A stretch of 64,000 bases of DNA from JAAXHF01 sp963665955 (GTDB lineage: Bacteria; Desulfobacterota; Binatia; Bin18). The translations under genes were made by a program, and so were the position numbers. Where the stretch lies: the NCBI GenBank assembly GCA_965231765.1, contig OZ246887.1, positions 1,116,001 through 1,180,000 on the forward strand, read 5' to 3'. The first letter of the stretch is position 1. Each line of letters begins with the position of its first letter. Shown here in pieces: positions 26,260 to 35,545 of the stretch. Under the pieces are notes generated by a model. It did not search any database. It saw only the letters and a program-made list of their open reading frames with translations, and was not told the DNA's origin.

Positions 26260-28467
26260 ATGATTCTGCTTGCTATTCTGACCAAAGAATTACAGGCCTA
26301 TTTCGGCCTGTTCCTCGCCTACGCCATTGTGGCCGTTGGGCTGGCTCTGACCGGCTTCTTTTTTTACACCGATCTGAGCCTGTTTATCCTGCTAGGTGGA
26401 GTGAATCTTGAGCGTGGCTTGTGGGAATTTTTCTTTCATGACGTGCGCTTTGTCCTCCTGCTATTAATCCCGGCCATCACCGCCCGCTCATTTGCCGAAG
26501 AAAAGAAACTTGGCACGCTTGATCTGCTGTGGACCTACCCTATTCCTGAAAGCAGCGTCATTCTTGGCAAGTTTTTGGCCGCAACCGTGCTCTTGGCCGC
26601 CGTCCTCGGCCTGACCATGTTTTATCCCTTGATTTTGTCTTGGTACCATCCCCAAGTGAGTTGGCAAACGCTGCTGGCTGGCTATATGGGCCTGTTTCTC
26701 ATCGGTGTGGTCTTTGTGAGCGTCGGACTATTCCTGTCCGCCCTGACCGATAGTCAGGCTGTTGCGGCAATGGCGACATTAGGCATGTTGGTGCTGTTTT
26801 GGTCTTTGACCTGGAATGAACAGGCAGTGAGCGAGTCCTTCTTGCAGGCACTCCTCCAGATCTCTTTGTTTGACCGTTTTTATAATTTTGCTCGGGGGGC
26901 AATTGATACCCAAGAAATCAGTTTCTTTGTCTTTTTCAGCTTGTTTTTTCTGGTCCTGACCTGGCAGGCCCTACGTTCTCGGCGCTGGCGCGGAAAAGGG
27001 GAGTTCTCTTCCGTACGAGCGTTTCTGGCCACCCCCAGCCGGCGGCAGTGGATTGTGGTTAGCGCCGTCAATATCGGGCTTCTGATCGGTTTGATGGGAC
27101 TCCAATCTCTCTCGATCAGGAACAATATACGTTGGGATCTGACGCTGAAAAAAACCTTAACGCTCTCCCAGCAAACCCGAGAGCTGCTCCAAGATTTGGA
27201 CCAAGACGTGTTGTTGACTCTCTTTTTTGGTGGCTCACCAGACGCGTATCAAGCCTTTGAAGACCTGTTCAAACGCTACACGGCGGAGAGCCATAATTTC
27301 CGCTATCGCATCCTCTACCGCGATCGCAATCTGGGTTTGGCCCAGCAGTATCAGGCCACCCACAATGGAGTCGCCGCTGTGGAGTACAACGAGCAGCGCA
27401 AAATCCTGCCGGTTGCCACAGAGGAGCTGATTACCCAAGCCTTGTTTCAGTTTGTGCATGCCCAACAGAAAACTATCTATTTCATTGGCGGTCATGGCGA
27501 AGCCGATCCATTCAGCCGCAATGCCAGAGACGGCTATAGCGAAGCGGCAGCGGCATTGCGGAATGAAAACTTTGTTATCAAGCCCCTGCTCCTATCACGC
27601 ACGCCTGGCATTCCTGACGATGCAGCGCTCGTTATTTTGAGTGGTCCACGCGCCGACCTGCTGCCCCAAGAAATCGCGGCACTTGAGCGCTTTCTCATAC
27701 ACGGCGGCAGCTTGCTGGTCATGATTGATCCCATGGATGCGCCCAAGCTGAGCACCTTCCTGCACACCTATGGCATCAGCTTAGCCGAAGACCTGGTCTA
27801 TGATCCACAGAACCGGCTGTTTGGGGGTGATGCCTTAAGCCCGATTGTCTCGCTGTATAATACTGGCGTGGCGATTGTGAAAGACTTTGAGGTGAATACC
27901 ATCTTTCCGCTGGCTCGTTCGGTTGAGCCGCGCGTGCCTGCCCCAAACGCGGCTATCCAAGCCGCTCCTTTCTGCCGCACCGGCCCAGGCTCGTGGGCAC
28001 GGTTTAATCCGAATGCGGTTATTCCAGACGGCGCGCTCGAATTTGAAGGGACCAAAGCCCGCCAAGGACCAATCTCACTCGCTGTTGCGGCCACCATAGA
28101 TCTGGATATCTTATCCGCTAACGCTCACGCGTCTCCGGCACGGAATACTCCACCACGAGCCAAGAAAGAGCCAGAAAACGCTGCCCGACTGGTTGTGTAT
28201 GGCGACAGTGATTTTGCCAGCAATGCCCGACTGTCTTTGCTGGGCAATAAAGACCTTTTCCTCAACACCGTTCAGTGGCTCGTCCAAGAAGAGCGCTTCA
28301 TCACCCAGCGTCCCAAAGACGAAGAAACAGCTCCGAAACTGTCAGCGATTTTTCTGACAGCGCAGCAGAGCCAGCAGCTCTTCTGGCTGGCGGTAGTGGG
28401 TGAGCCGGCAGTTATTCTTTTCATTGGAGCGGCAGTGTCGCTGTATCGGCGACGGAAAACGGTGTAA
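26260..28467 (+). CDS. ABC-2 permease fused to GldG-like periplasmic domain
   Basis: A 735-aa membrane protein. Residues ~1-245 form a six-helix ABC-2 permease like GldF (FAEEKKLGTLDLLWTYPI is typical). After a further membrane helix near residue 265, residues ~290-690 match the GldG/ABC_transp_aux domain, including TLTLSQQTRELLQDLDQDV, VEYNEQRKILPV, FIGGHGEADPF and LLVMIDPM. A last helix closes the protein near residue 705. GldF and GldG are separate in Bacteroidetes; fusions or adjacent genes of this type are widespread outside gliders, so motility is not implied. The cargo is unknown. A heptad-repeat spacer (26240-26260) precedes the ATG. Confidence 0.9.
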   Translation: MILLAILTKELQAYFGLFLAYAIVAVGLALTGFFFYTDLSLFILLGGVNLERGLWEFFFHDVRFVLLLLIPAITARSFAEEKKLGTLDLLWTYPIPESSVILGKFLAATVLLAAVLGLTMFYPLILSWYHPQVSWQTLLAGYMGLFLIGVVFVSVGLFLSALTDSQAVAAMATLGMLVLFWSLTWNEQAVSESFLQALLQISLFDRFYNFARGAIDTQEISFFVFFSLFFLVLTWQALRSRRWRGKGEFSSVRAFLATPSRRQWIVVSAVNIGLLIGLMGLQSLSIRNNIRWDLTLKKTLTLSQQTRELLQDLDQDVLLTLFFGGSPDAYQAFEDLFKRYTAESHNFRYRILYRDRNLGLAQQYQATHNGVAAVEYNEQRKILPVATEELITQALFQFVHAQQKTIYFIGGHGEADPFSRNARDGYSEAAAALRNENFVIKPLLLSRTPGIPDDAALVILSGPRADLLPQEIAALERFLIHGGSLLVMIDPMDAPKLSTFLHTYGISLAEDLVYDPQNRLFGGDALSPIVSLYNTGVAIVKDFEVNTIFPLARSVEPRVPAPNAAIQAAPFCRTGPGSWARFNPNAVIPDGALEFEGTKARQGPISLAVAATIDLDILSANAHASPARNTPPRAKKEPENAARLVVYGDSDFASNARLSLLGNKDLFLNTVQWLVQEERFITQRPKDEETAPKLSAIFLTAQQSQQLFWLAVVGEPAVILFIGAAVSLYRRRKTV

Positions 28468-28520
28468 GAGTCAGGGAGTCACTCAGTCGGGGAGTCCGAA
28501 GGACTGAGCAACTGAGTGCA
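28468..28520. repeat. Octad repeat overlapping the end of the 28483 gene
   Basis: Units such as GAGTCAGG-GAGTCACT-CAGTCGGG-GAGTCCGA repeat every eight bases. Nested CACTCAGT/ACTGAGTG arms could form a hairpin between the convergent genes. The repeat encodes the last residues of the minus-strand protein. Confidence 0.5.
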
Positions 28521-29241
28521 CTTCCCATTCCTTCAGTTGCAATACCAGCTGCTGTTTTTGGCGCGGATTCATATTCCCACTCCCTTCTAGGAGTGGAAAC
28601 GTCTCATCCCGCTGCACTACGCCAACACCTGGCGCATAGTGGGTAATGACGGTCACCCCACCGCTCTTCCCCCAGTGTATGATTTCCGCGCAATTTTTGA
28701 ACGTCCCAGCTGGAACAGTGACGGTCTCACTCAGTGAAGTCACCTCATAACGACCATCTCGATTTTCCCACACGGTCCCAAGCCGTAAGAGGCTCTTGAG
28801 AAAAAAGAGCGGCACGTGCTCCTGAACGTTCGGCGCCCGGGCGGACTGGGCGAGCTCAGCAAGCTCAGCAAGCTCAGCTTGATACTTGCTATTCACAACG
28901 GGATGTTTGATTTCAGCCTGCTTCCCAGTCGCAGCCGAGACTCGCTCAACACCGGCTGCAGTGCGCATGAACACTTCTTCGAAACTGGCCGTGTTGAGGG
29001 AATCGGCCGTAATCTTGACCACAAAAGCGCCCTTTTCTTGACGGATCACTTTCCATTCTTCGGTTGCCTGCCCTTGGCTGGCCTGGTAGACCCAGCGGTT
29101 ACCAATCGCTAAGGGGAAATACTCTCCCTGGGTTGAGTCTGCCCACACCCGAGAGGCCATATGCGGCCAGATTCCGAAAACTCCCCAGACTCCTGAAACC
29201 CCGAGGACAGCCACAAGCCCGATCGTCAGTATACATTTCAT
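28483..29241 (-). CDS. Exported protein of unknown function
   Basis: A 252-aa protein with an N-terminal signal sequence or anchor (hydrophobic residues ~4-27). The mature part starts with GEYFPLAIGNRWVYQ, a motif found in many secreted beta-sandwich proteins of unknown role, and has later strands with GTVWENRDGRYEVTSL and HYAPGVGVVQRDE. I do not recognise a catalytic motif. A short in-frame tandem repeat (three copies of a 9-base unit at 28852-28878) codes for Ala-Glu-Leu repeats near residue 125. The gene is convergent with the ABC permease fusion and divergent from the repeat protein at 29348. Confidence 0.82.
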   Translation of the reverse strand: MKCILTIGLVAVLGVSGVWGVFGIWPHMASRVWADSTQGEYFPLAIGNRWVYQASQGQATEEWKVIRQEKGAFVVKITADSLNTASFEEVFMRTAAGVERVSAATGKQAEIKHPVVNSKYQAELAELAELAQSARAPNVQEHVPLFFLKSLLRLGTVWENRDGRYEVTSLSETVTVPAGTFKNCAEIIHWGKSGGVTVITHYAPGVGVVQRDETFPLLEGSGNMNPRQKQQLVLQLKEWEVHSVAQSFGLPD

Positions 29242-29347
29242 ATCTCTACGTCACGCCATACGGTGGGAATTTGTTCCCACCTTTTCGTTTGTATCTTCCG
29301 AGTGATCTTGCACGAAGCCCAAACAAAACGCTAAAGAAACATACAGG

Positions 29348-31858
29348 ATGGCAAAACACAAGAAACACAAACGAGCCAAGCAGATACCCAAGCAGTCTGC
29401 CCCAAAAACTCCCGCGCAGTGGCAGGCTCAGGTCCACGACCTCTTGGCTCATAATAAACCCCACGAAGCGGTTGAGCTGGCCAAACAATTTCTGAAACAG
29501 ATCCCCGGCCAGGCAGCAGAGGAAACACTCATCAGCGCCTATCAGGTGCGTGTCCAGTCTCTGATTACCTGCGGTATGCTGCAAGAAGCGCATGTTTTGG
29601 CGGCTCTGGCTCGTGAACGCTTTCCAGCCTATCGTGACCAACTGACACTCCTCGTCCATCAGACTCAGATCTCGAGCGGAGACTTGGACGGAGTACTGAC
29701 CGAGCTGGCAACAGCTGAGGGAGCGCGCCAACGCGCATTAGAAAGCCTGCTGGCACGCGGCCTGACTGACCCCGGCGTGTTGGCGACGACAACCTGTTTG
29801 CCTGCTGAACATCCGCTCCGGCAGCAGGCCGGTCTTATCGATGAGCTATTCAGTGCAGTCACCAGCGCGCCAGTGCCAGACGCGAGGTTGGCCGCCTTAG
29901 ACCGCATTTCTCGCCAGTCACCGTTAGCGCCCTGGAAACTCCTCATCCGTGCCCTGGACGCCTTTTATTGCCGGGCTGACGAATTAGCCGAAGCAAATCT
30001 GGCTCGTATACCATCCGATTCCGGCCCCGGCCGTTTGGTTCCCGTTGTGCGGACCTTAATCAGCAAGACCAGCAAGGTCCGCGAGCAGACGAGCCAGACC
30101 AACACAAACCCTGTCACCCCGCCGCCCCATATTCCTGAGTGCAAAGCCGATCAGTCGTTTGCCACCAACAGCTTATTGGATAAGGTCAGCAGTGGCCATA
30201 TCACTCTGCGGCTGCAGCTCGACCAGCTCAGCCAGGCTCTCGGCGCGAAGAATGAACGCAAAGCACTGACTGCCCTGAAGCAGCTCTTACCCTGGCTCTC
30301 TACAGCGCCGACAAGCCACAGACAAACATTTCTGAGAACCGTCCTCCATCACTGGCTTCGGAATAATCTTGCCCCACAAGGTTTGGTAGGCCTTCTGACC
30401 CGCCAGGAAAACGCCCTTGAGATTTCCCGTCTGGTCGCCCTGACCATAGAACACGACAAATGGGATGGGGCTCTCATCCTCTGGGATGAGTATCTGAAGA
30501 CCACTCAAACAACAGGCCACCTGTCTCATAGTGCTCATACCACCCATACCGGACCTGAAATCGCCCGCATTCTATTGCACATGGCAACCCTCTTTCCGGC
30601 CGACCCTGAAGATCTGTTGGACGCGTTAGGCAGAGATTCGGAGCGAGAAATCCAGCAAATGATTCTGAACGGGGAACTCCCGGCCGCTTTCGATCGGGGG
30701 GCTTTGCTTGACCGGGCTCGGGCAGCTGACCCCGCCCCCCAAGTATTCCGAGCCCTGGTTGAGCACTATAAACCGCGCGACCCAAAACGCGCTGAAGCCG
30801 AAGCTGAGGCCTGGCGGAAGGCGTATCCCCAGGACCTCGACCCCCTGCTGTATCTCGTCCAGTCAACCGAACAGCGCGGCGCACTACGCAAATCGCTCGA
30901 CTTTCTGACTAAAGCCGAAGTCATTAACCGAGTCCACCCCGATGTCCGCCAGAGTCGCTTTCGTCTTCTATTAGCCAGTGCAGAGCGCCGCTTAAAGGAC
31001 GGCAAACCTGCTCTCGCTTTAGACGACCTTGAGCGACTGGCCCAAGAAGCGCGGGCTAATGAAGGCGATATGAAGGCATACTTGTTGGCCTTACACTGGG
31101 CAGCTGCGCACAAACTCGAGGACACAGCTGGCATGGAACGGATTGCTCAGACCTTAGCCACCAGCCTGAATAACCCAACCCTACACAGCCTGATTTTGGC
31201 CGCTGTCAGTAATATAATAAAAATTACGCGCCCCAAGTGGTCGAGCAAGGTTCCCCCGACTGAGGCGATTGATGCTCTGGCACGGGCGTGTGAACTGTTC
31301 CGGGCTTTGGATCGTCCCCTCGTCGTTCCAGACACTTTCTTGAAACAGGTTGAAAAAGCTCTCGGCAAGTCCTCAGTAACCCAGCTGCATGCCCTGTGTC
31401 ACGGTGCCTTACGCATTGGCCGGCCAAGCTTGGCCTATGTTGCAGCTGGTCAAGGGCTCAGCTACGAAGGACCCCATCTGCATCGTTTTCTGCTCGCGCG
31501 CGGCAAAGTCCTGTGCCTAGCCACAGCCCAGAAAGAGTATAATCGGGCGCGCCAGTGCCTGCGTGTCGCCCGCGAACTGGCCAACCGGGATCGGGATATG
31601 GAGGCCGTTAGTGAAGCTTCGGCAGCCCTCGATAGCCTGCCTGCCTGGGGAGATTTAGATGCCTTACTGTTTGGGGCTCCGCGCCCAGCAGAGACGCCCC
31701 CCAACCAGGTAGATATCAACCGGACGATTGCAACCGAGCGGCACCATAAGAACCCGCCGCGATTGCAGACGCAGGTCACACTACGCAAATCACGCAGCCA
31801 CAAACCATTCCAGCCGTGCTTGTCCGGCAACGTATTCAATGACATGTTGTCTTTCTGA
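29348..31858 (+). CDS. Large tetratricopeptide-like repeat protein
   Basis: An 836-aa protein, almost entirely helical, with a lysine-rich N-terminus (MAKHKKHKRAK). Degenerate TPR-like helix pairs are visible at residues ~20-120 and ~470-620 (for example PHEAVELAKQFLKQIPG and PALALDDLERLAQEA). No enzymatic motif, signal peptide or membrane segment is seen, so it is probably a cytoplasmic scaffold. A weak ribosome site precedes the ATG. A probable terminator separates it from the chaperone genes at 31982-35320. Its position suggests it may be a partner or client of that Hsp70 set, but this is not shown by the sequence. The last ~50 residues are basic and probably disordered. Confidence 0.85.
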   Translation: MAKHKKHKRAKQIPKQSAPKTPAQWQAQVHDLLAHNKPHEAVELAKQFLKQIPGQAAEETLISAYQVRVQSLITCGMLQEAHVLAALARERFPAYRDQLTLLVHQTQISSGDLDGVLTELATAEGARQRALESLLARGLTDPGVLATTTCLPAEHPLRQQAGLIDELFSAVTSAPVPDARLAALDRISRQSPLAPWKLLIRALDAFYCRADELAEANLARIPSDSGPGRLVPVVRTLISKTSKVREQTSQTNTNPVTPPPHIPECKADQSFATNSLLDKVSSGHITLRLQLDQLSQALGAKNERKALTALKQLLPWLSTAPTSHRQTFLRTVLHHWLRNNLAPQGLVGLLTRQENALEISRLVALTIEHDKWDGALILWDEYLKTTQTTGHLSHSAHTTHTGPEIARILLHMATLFPADPEDLLDALGRDSEREIQQMILNGELPAAFDRGALLDRARAADPAPQVFRALVEHYKPRDPKRAEAEAEAWRKAYPQDLDPLLYLVQSTEQRGALRKSLDFLTKAEVINRVHPDVRQSRFRLLLASAERRLKDGKPALALDDLERLAQEARANEGDMKAYLLALHWAAAHKLEDTAGMERIAQTLATSLNNPTLHSLILAAVSNIIKITRPKWSSKVPPTEAIDALARACELFRALDRPLVVPDTFLKQVEKALGKSSVTQLHALCHGALRIGRPSLAYVAAGQGLSYEGPHLHRFLLARGKVLCLATAQKEYNRARQCLRVARELANRDRDMEAVSEASAALDSLPAWGDLDALLFGAPRPAETPPNQVDINRTIATERHHKNPPRLQTQVTLRKSRSHKPFQPCLSGNVFNDMLSF

Positions 31859-31912
31859 GATTTAGACGCTTGAGGCGATTTGGATTTTGACGAATAATTT
31901 TTGTAGACCCTG

Positions 31913-31942
31913 CGGTCGGGACAACCCGGCCGTCATCTTTTT
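31913..31942 (+). terminator. Intrinsic terminator after the repeat protein gene
   Basis: An 8-bp stem CGGTCGGG/CCCGGCCG (one G-U pair), with loop ACAA, is followed within five bases by CTTTTTG. It lies between the repeat protein stop (31858) and the mini J protein start (31982), and could act as a terminator or partial read-through attenuator. Confidence 0.7.
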
Positions 31943-31981
31943 GCGACATTTGTGACAGCTGAGACCTCAGATACATGCCCT

Positions 31982-32275
31982 ATGCTGAATCCTTTTACGA
32001 TCCTTAACATCGAAGAGAATGCTGACGATGAGGCTGTTCGGGCCGCCTATGTCCGCGCGATCAGACAATCCCCGCCAGATCGAGACCCAGAAGGTTTTCG
32101 TCGTATTCGCGACGCATACGAAGCCATTCGTGACACCGAAAAACGACTTGCGTTTCGGCTGTTTGGTCCACCTCCGCTGCCCCAACTCGAAGATATGCGC
32201 GCGCTCATTCCGGATGAACGGCAGTACGTCGGTCCCTCGCTGTGGCTGAACATCCTGCGAGGACCACAAAAATGA
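31982..32275 (+). CDS. Mini J-domain-like protein with degenerate HPD
   Basis: A 97-aa protein consisting of little more than a J domain (residues ~4-58). Helix I is FTILNIEENADDEAVRAA, helix II AAYVRAIRQS, and helix III GFRRIRDAYEAIRD. The loop between helices II and III reads P31-P32-D33-R-D where J proteins have HPD, so the His needed to stimulate Hsp70 ATPase is replaced by Pro. The last 35 residues are Pro-rich and unlike a client-binding domain. The ATG at 31982 is preferred; an open frame starts ten codons earlier. Its stop overlaps the ATG of the GrpE-like gene (ATGA), which indicates translational coupling. Confidence 0.85.
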   Translation: MLNPFTILNIEENADDEAVRAAYVRAIRQSPPDRDPEGFRRIRDAYEAIRDTEKRLAFRLFGPPPLPQLEDMRALIPDERQYVGPSLWLNILRGPQK

Positions 32276-33033
32276 GCAGCCTCAATTCAAACCGTCGCCA
32301 ACGCCTGTTGGAGACGGTCTCCACCTGGTTGAATGGGCAAGCCGAACAGGCCGAGCAAACCAAGCAAAATGAACAGGATGGGCAGGATGGGCAGGATAAA
32401 CTGCATGAGCCAGAACCGGCCCCAGCAGGTATTGCTCCAGAGTTTCTTCTCTCCAAAGCTGAAGCTGCCCCTGACCTGTTCTCCCTGCTCAGCCAGCTGA
32501 CAGCCTTAACCCGCGAAACACAACTCCAAGGCCGAGCAACCAACCGTCTCCATACACAGCTCGGCGAAACCCTCGGCAAGCTGACTGAGCAGCAGTCGAA
32601 TCCTGCCCCACCAGAAGTCATTGCCCAGAAATTAGCCGAAGCCCGCCGCGAGACGCGGCGTGAAATGCTGGCCGAGTTATTAGAAGTTCGAGATCGCTTC
32701 ACCCGGAGCCTGGACGAAGCCCAGCGGCGCCTGAATGGGCTCAGCGGGTTGCGGGCTCGTTTTGGCCAACGGCCAGTCCTCGAAGCCGTACTTGCCGGCA
32801 ACAGCCTGGCCCGGGAACGGCTTGACGATCTCCTGCGACGCCTCGACGTGCACGAGATAGCCTGCCAGAACAAACCATTTGACCCAAGCCTCATGCGGGC
32901 AACCGAAGTGAGCCAGACCACCACCGCAGCGCCGGGCACCGTGTTAGAGATTATTCGTCCAGGTTATACCTGCAACGATCGCGTCCTCCGCTTCGCCGAA
33001 GTCAAAGTCGTTGCCGATACCACAAAAAAGTAG
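32272..33033 (+). CDS. GrpE-like nucleotide exchange factor
   Basis: A 253-aa protein. The N-terminal ~70 residues are low complexity (Gln/Glu/Asp repeats such as QDGQDGQDK). A long helix follows (ETRREMLAELLEVRDRFTRS), then a region comparable to GrpE's four-helix bundle. The C-terminal beta domain includes APGTVLEIIRPGYTCNDRVL followed by RFAEVKVV, a good fit to the GrpE ending G-Y-x(4)-R-V-L-R-x-A-x-V. It is larger than the usual ~190-200 aa GrpE, mainly because of the N-terminal extension. It is coupled to the preceding J-like gene by a 4-base overlap and lies 114 bases before the Hsp70 gene, its expected partner. Confidence 0.83.
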   Translation: MSSLNSNRRQRLLETVSTWLNGQAEQAEQTKQNEQDGQDGQDKLHEPEPAPAGIAPEFLLSKAEAAPDLFSLLSQLTALTRETQLQGRATNRLHTQLGETLGKLTEQQSNPAPPEVIAQKLAEARRETRREMLAELLEVRDRFTRSLDEAQRRLNGLSGLRARFGQRPVLEAVLAGNSLARERLDDLLRRLDVHEIACQNKPFDPSLMRATEVSQTTTAAPGTVLEIIRPGYTCNDRVLRFAEVKVVADTTKK

Positions 33034-33105
33034 CAAGTCATGAGTCGTGAGTTCAAAAGAGAAAGGCTGCGGCAGTCCCCTGCTGCTCATACTGCATTGG
33101 CCTGC

Positions 33106-33140
33106 TTAGACTCCCCGACTCCGAGACTCTTAGACTGAGC
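33106..33140. repeat. Octad repeat spacer upstream of Hsp70
   Basis: GACT recurs exactly every eight bases at 33109, 33117, 33125 and 33133. It lies between the GrpE-like and Hsp70 genes, immediately before the Hsp70 start, where no clear ribosome site is seen. Confidence 0.6.
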
Positions 33141-33147
33141 GACGCTC

Positions 33148-34945
33148 ATGCAAAATGACATCATCCTTGGCATCGACCTCGGCACAACCAACTCTGAAGT
33201 TGCCGCCTTAATCGGTGACAATGTCCAGGTCTTAGCCGCCGACGGGGAACAGATCATGCCCTCAGTGGTCGGACTCACCCCAGACAACAGCGTGTTGGTC
33301 GGCACGCCAGCCCGCAACCAATACACGCTATACCCCGACCGCACTGTGAAATCAGTGAAACGCCTGATGGGTTCGAGTCAAAAGATTGTGGTCGGGGATC
33401 AGACCTACTCTCCAGCTGAAATCTCAGCGCTTATCCTGCGCAGCTTGAAAACACGGGCCGAAGCGGTACTGGGCGCGTCAATCTCACGCGCAGTCATTAC
33501 TGTGCCAGCCTATTTTTCTGATGCCCAACGTCAGGCGACCCGGGATGCAGGTCAAATTGCCGGACTTGAAGTCGTTCGTATCTTGAACGAACCGACGGCT
33601 GCGGCGCTGGCTTACGGAGCTGACCGCCAAGGCGATCGGACAATCTTAATCTATGACCTCGGCGGCGGGACCTTTGATGTGTCTCTCGTCCAAGTCCAGG
33701 ACGAAATCACCGAAGTCTTGGCCAGCCATGGCAACAACCACCTTGGTGGAGACGATTTTGACCAGCTGTTGCTAGACTTTGTGCATGATCGCTTCGTGCA
33801 ATCCGGCGGCCTCGACGTCCGGACAGATGCACGGACGATGAGTCGCCTCTTGCACGCTGTAGAAGAGGCCAAGAAGCAACTCAGCTTTGAGCCATATGCC
33901 CGCATTCGGGAAGAACATCTGGCCGAGCGGGATGGTATTCCCGTTCACCTTGACCTGGAAATCTCGCGAGCTGAGTATGAGCAGTTGATTCATCACTTGA
34001 TCGAAGAGACACTCGACAGTGTCCACCAAGCGCTGGCCGATGCGGGCAAGCAGCCAGACCAAATCGCTGAGGTCTTACTCGTCGGCGGAGCAACCCGGAC
34101 TCCACTTGTCTCACAGTTACTGGAAGAGAAGACTGGCCTTGCCCCGCGTCAAGAACTCCACCCGGAGCTATGTGTCGCTTTTGGAGCTGGCGTGTTAGCC
34201 GCCCGCCAGGCGGGCCATGATGTGGATAGGGTCTTGGTTGATATTTCCCCCTACTCTTTTGGTCCTTCGCACCTCGGCTTCCTGAATGACATGCCGTACG
34301 CACACTGCTACCATCCGATTATTCATCGCAATACACCCCTCCCCGTCAGTCGGACTAACTCGTACCTTACCACGGTCGACAACCAGGAAGGCTGGCAGGT
34401 CTCAATCTATCAAGGCGACGATCCAAACGCGCTGAATGACATCTTGGTTGGCCGGTTCTTGATTAAAGGGCTGTCGCGGGTAGCGGCCGGCAATGAGATT
34501 ATGTGCCGGATGGATCTCGACCTTGACGGGATTCTCAAAGTCGCTGCCATTGAAAAGCGGACTGGACTCTCCAAGCAAATTACCATTGAAGGCGCAACCA
34601 CTGCGATGTCCGAGGACGAGATCGGCCAGGCACGCCTGCGTATGCAACAGCTGCTTCAAGAAGAGATTCAGGCCGGCGTCGCGGCCCAGCAAGAGATCGA
34701 CTCAGCCGAGCCACGTCTACGGTCAGAGGCGGGACAGGTCGAAACCTTGGAGGACCAAAGCCTCCGAGAGCAGGTCTTCGAAGCAGGCCGACTCCTGGAG
34801 CGGAGCAGACGCCTGCTTGAGAAGATGACGCCCGAGGATTGCGAAGAAGCGCTTGGCTTGCACGAGCAGATCGAAGAAGCGCTCCGCGTTCAAACCTGGG
34901 ACCGCCTCCAAACGGCAACAGACGAGCTGGCCGATCTATTATTCT

Positions 34946-34962
<17 letters not shown>
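33148..34962 (+). CDS. Hsp70 family chaperone, HscC-like
   Basis: A 604-aa Hsp70. The nucleotide-binding domain is complete: ILGIDLGTTNSEVAAL, AVITVPAYFSDAQRQATRDA, NEPTAAALAYG, IYDLGGGTFDVSLV, NNHLGGDDFD and LLVGGATRTPLV. The substrate-binding domain reads VDISPYSFGPSHLGF ... YHPIIHRNTPLPVSRTNSY and VSIYQGDDPNALN. The P-x-I-x-R-N-T-x-x-P-x-S pattern resembles HscC more than DnaK. The lid is short and ends LADLLFYVEEA, without the EEVD-like or acidic Gly-rich tail of DnaK. It belongs to a compact operon with its own J-like and GrpE-like proteins. The zinc-ribbon gene overlaps its 3' end by 17 bases. Confidence 0.93.
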
Positions 34963-35320
<358 letters not shown>

Positions 35321-35365
35321 AGTGGATTGAGCTCAGTATTTCTTCATGCAAAATTGGAAGGACAC

Positions 35366-35452
35366 ATGGCAGAAATAGAATATTTCACGGATAAAAATGG
35401 CCGTCCAAAAGCGGTTGCCATTCCCATCGAGCTAACGTGCAGCAACGGTTGA
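35366..35452 (+). pseudogene. Truncated antitoxin-like gene start
   Basis: A 28-codon frame MAEIEYFTDKNGRPKAVAIP followed by IELTCSNG and a stop. The start is like small antitoxin or prevent-host-death-type proteins in which I-P-I-E-x-W continues into a helix. Here the frame is cut after IPIEL and runs into the remnant of an SDR gene. GGAAGGA precedes the ATG. It is unlikely to be functional. Confidence 0.5.
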
Positions 35453-35545
35453 GGAGGTGGCACGGCTTGCCCCTATCTCTGCTCGCCGCTTGCCGAATAC
35501 ATGACCGGGCAATCCATTAATATAGACGCGGGAAGTGTGATGTGA
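35436..35545 (+). pseudogene. 3' remnant of an SDR gene
   Basis: One frame gives ATVEEVARLA. After a one-base shift near 35470 the next frame gives CSPLAEYMTGQSINIDAGSV and a stop at 35545. This is the standard SDR ending (E-E-V-A-x-L, then T-G-Q-x-I-N-x-D-x-G). The rest of the gene is absent and the fragment is joined directly to an antitoxin start, so a deletion is likely. The final ATG/TGA overlaps the start of the ABC substrate-binding protein. Confidence 0.72.

Noticed and set aside
25308..28467. ABC genes as a gliding motility locus
   Set aside because: Only GldA/F/G-like parts are present, and these are common in non-gliding bacteria.
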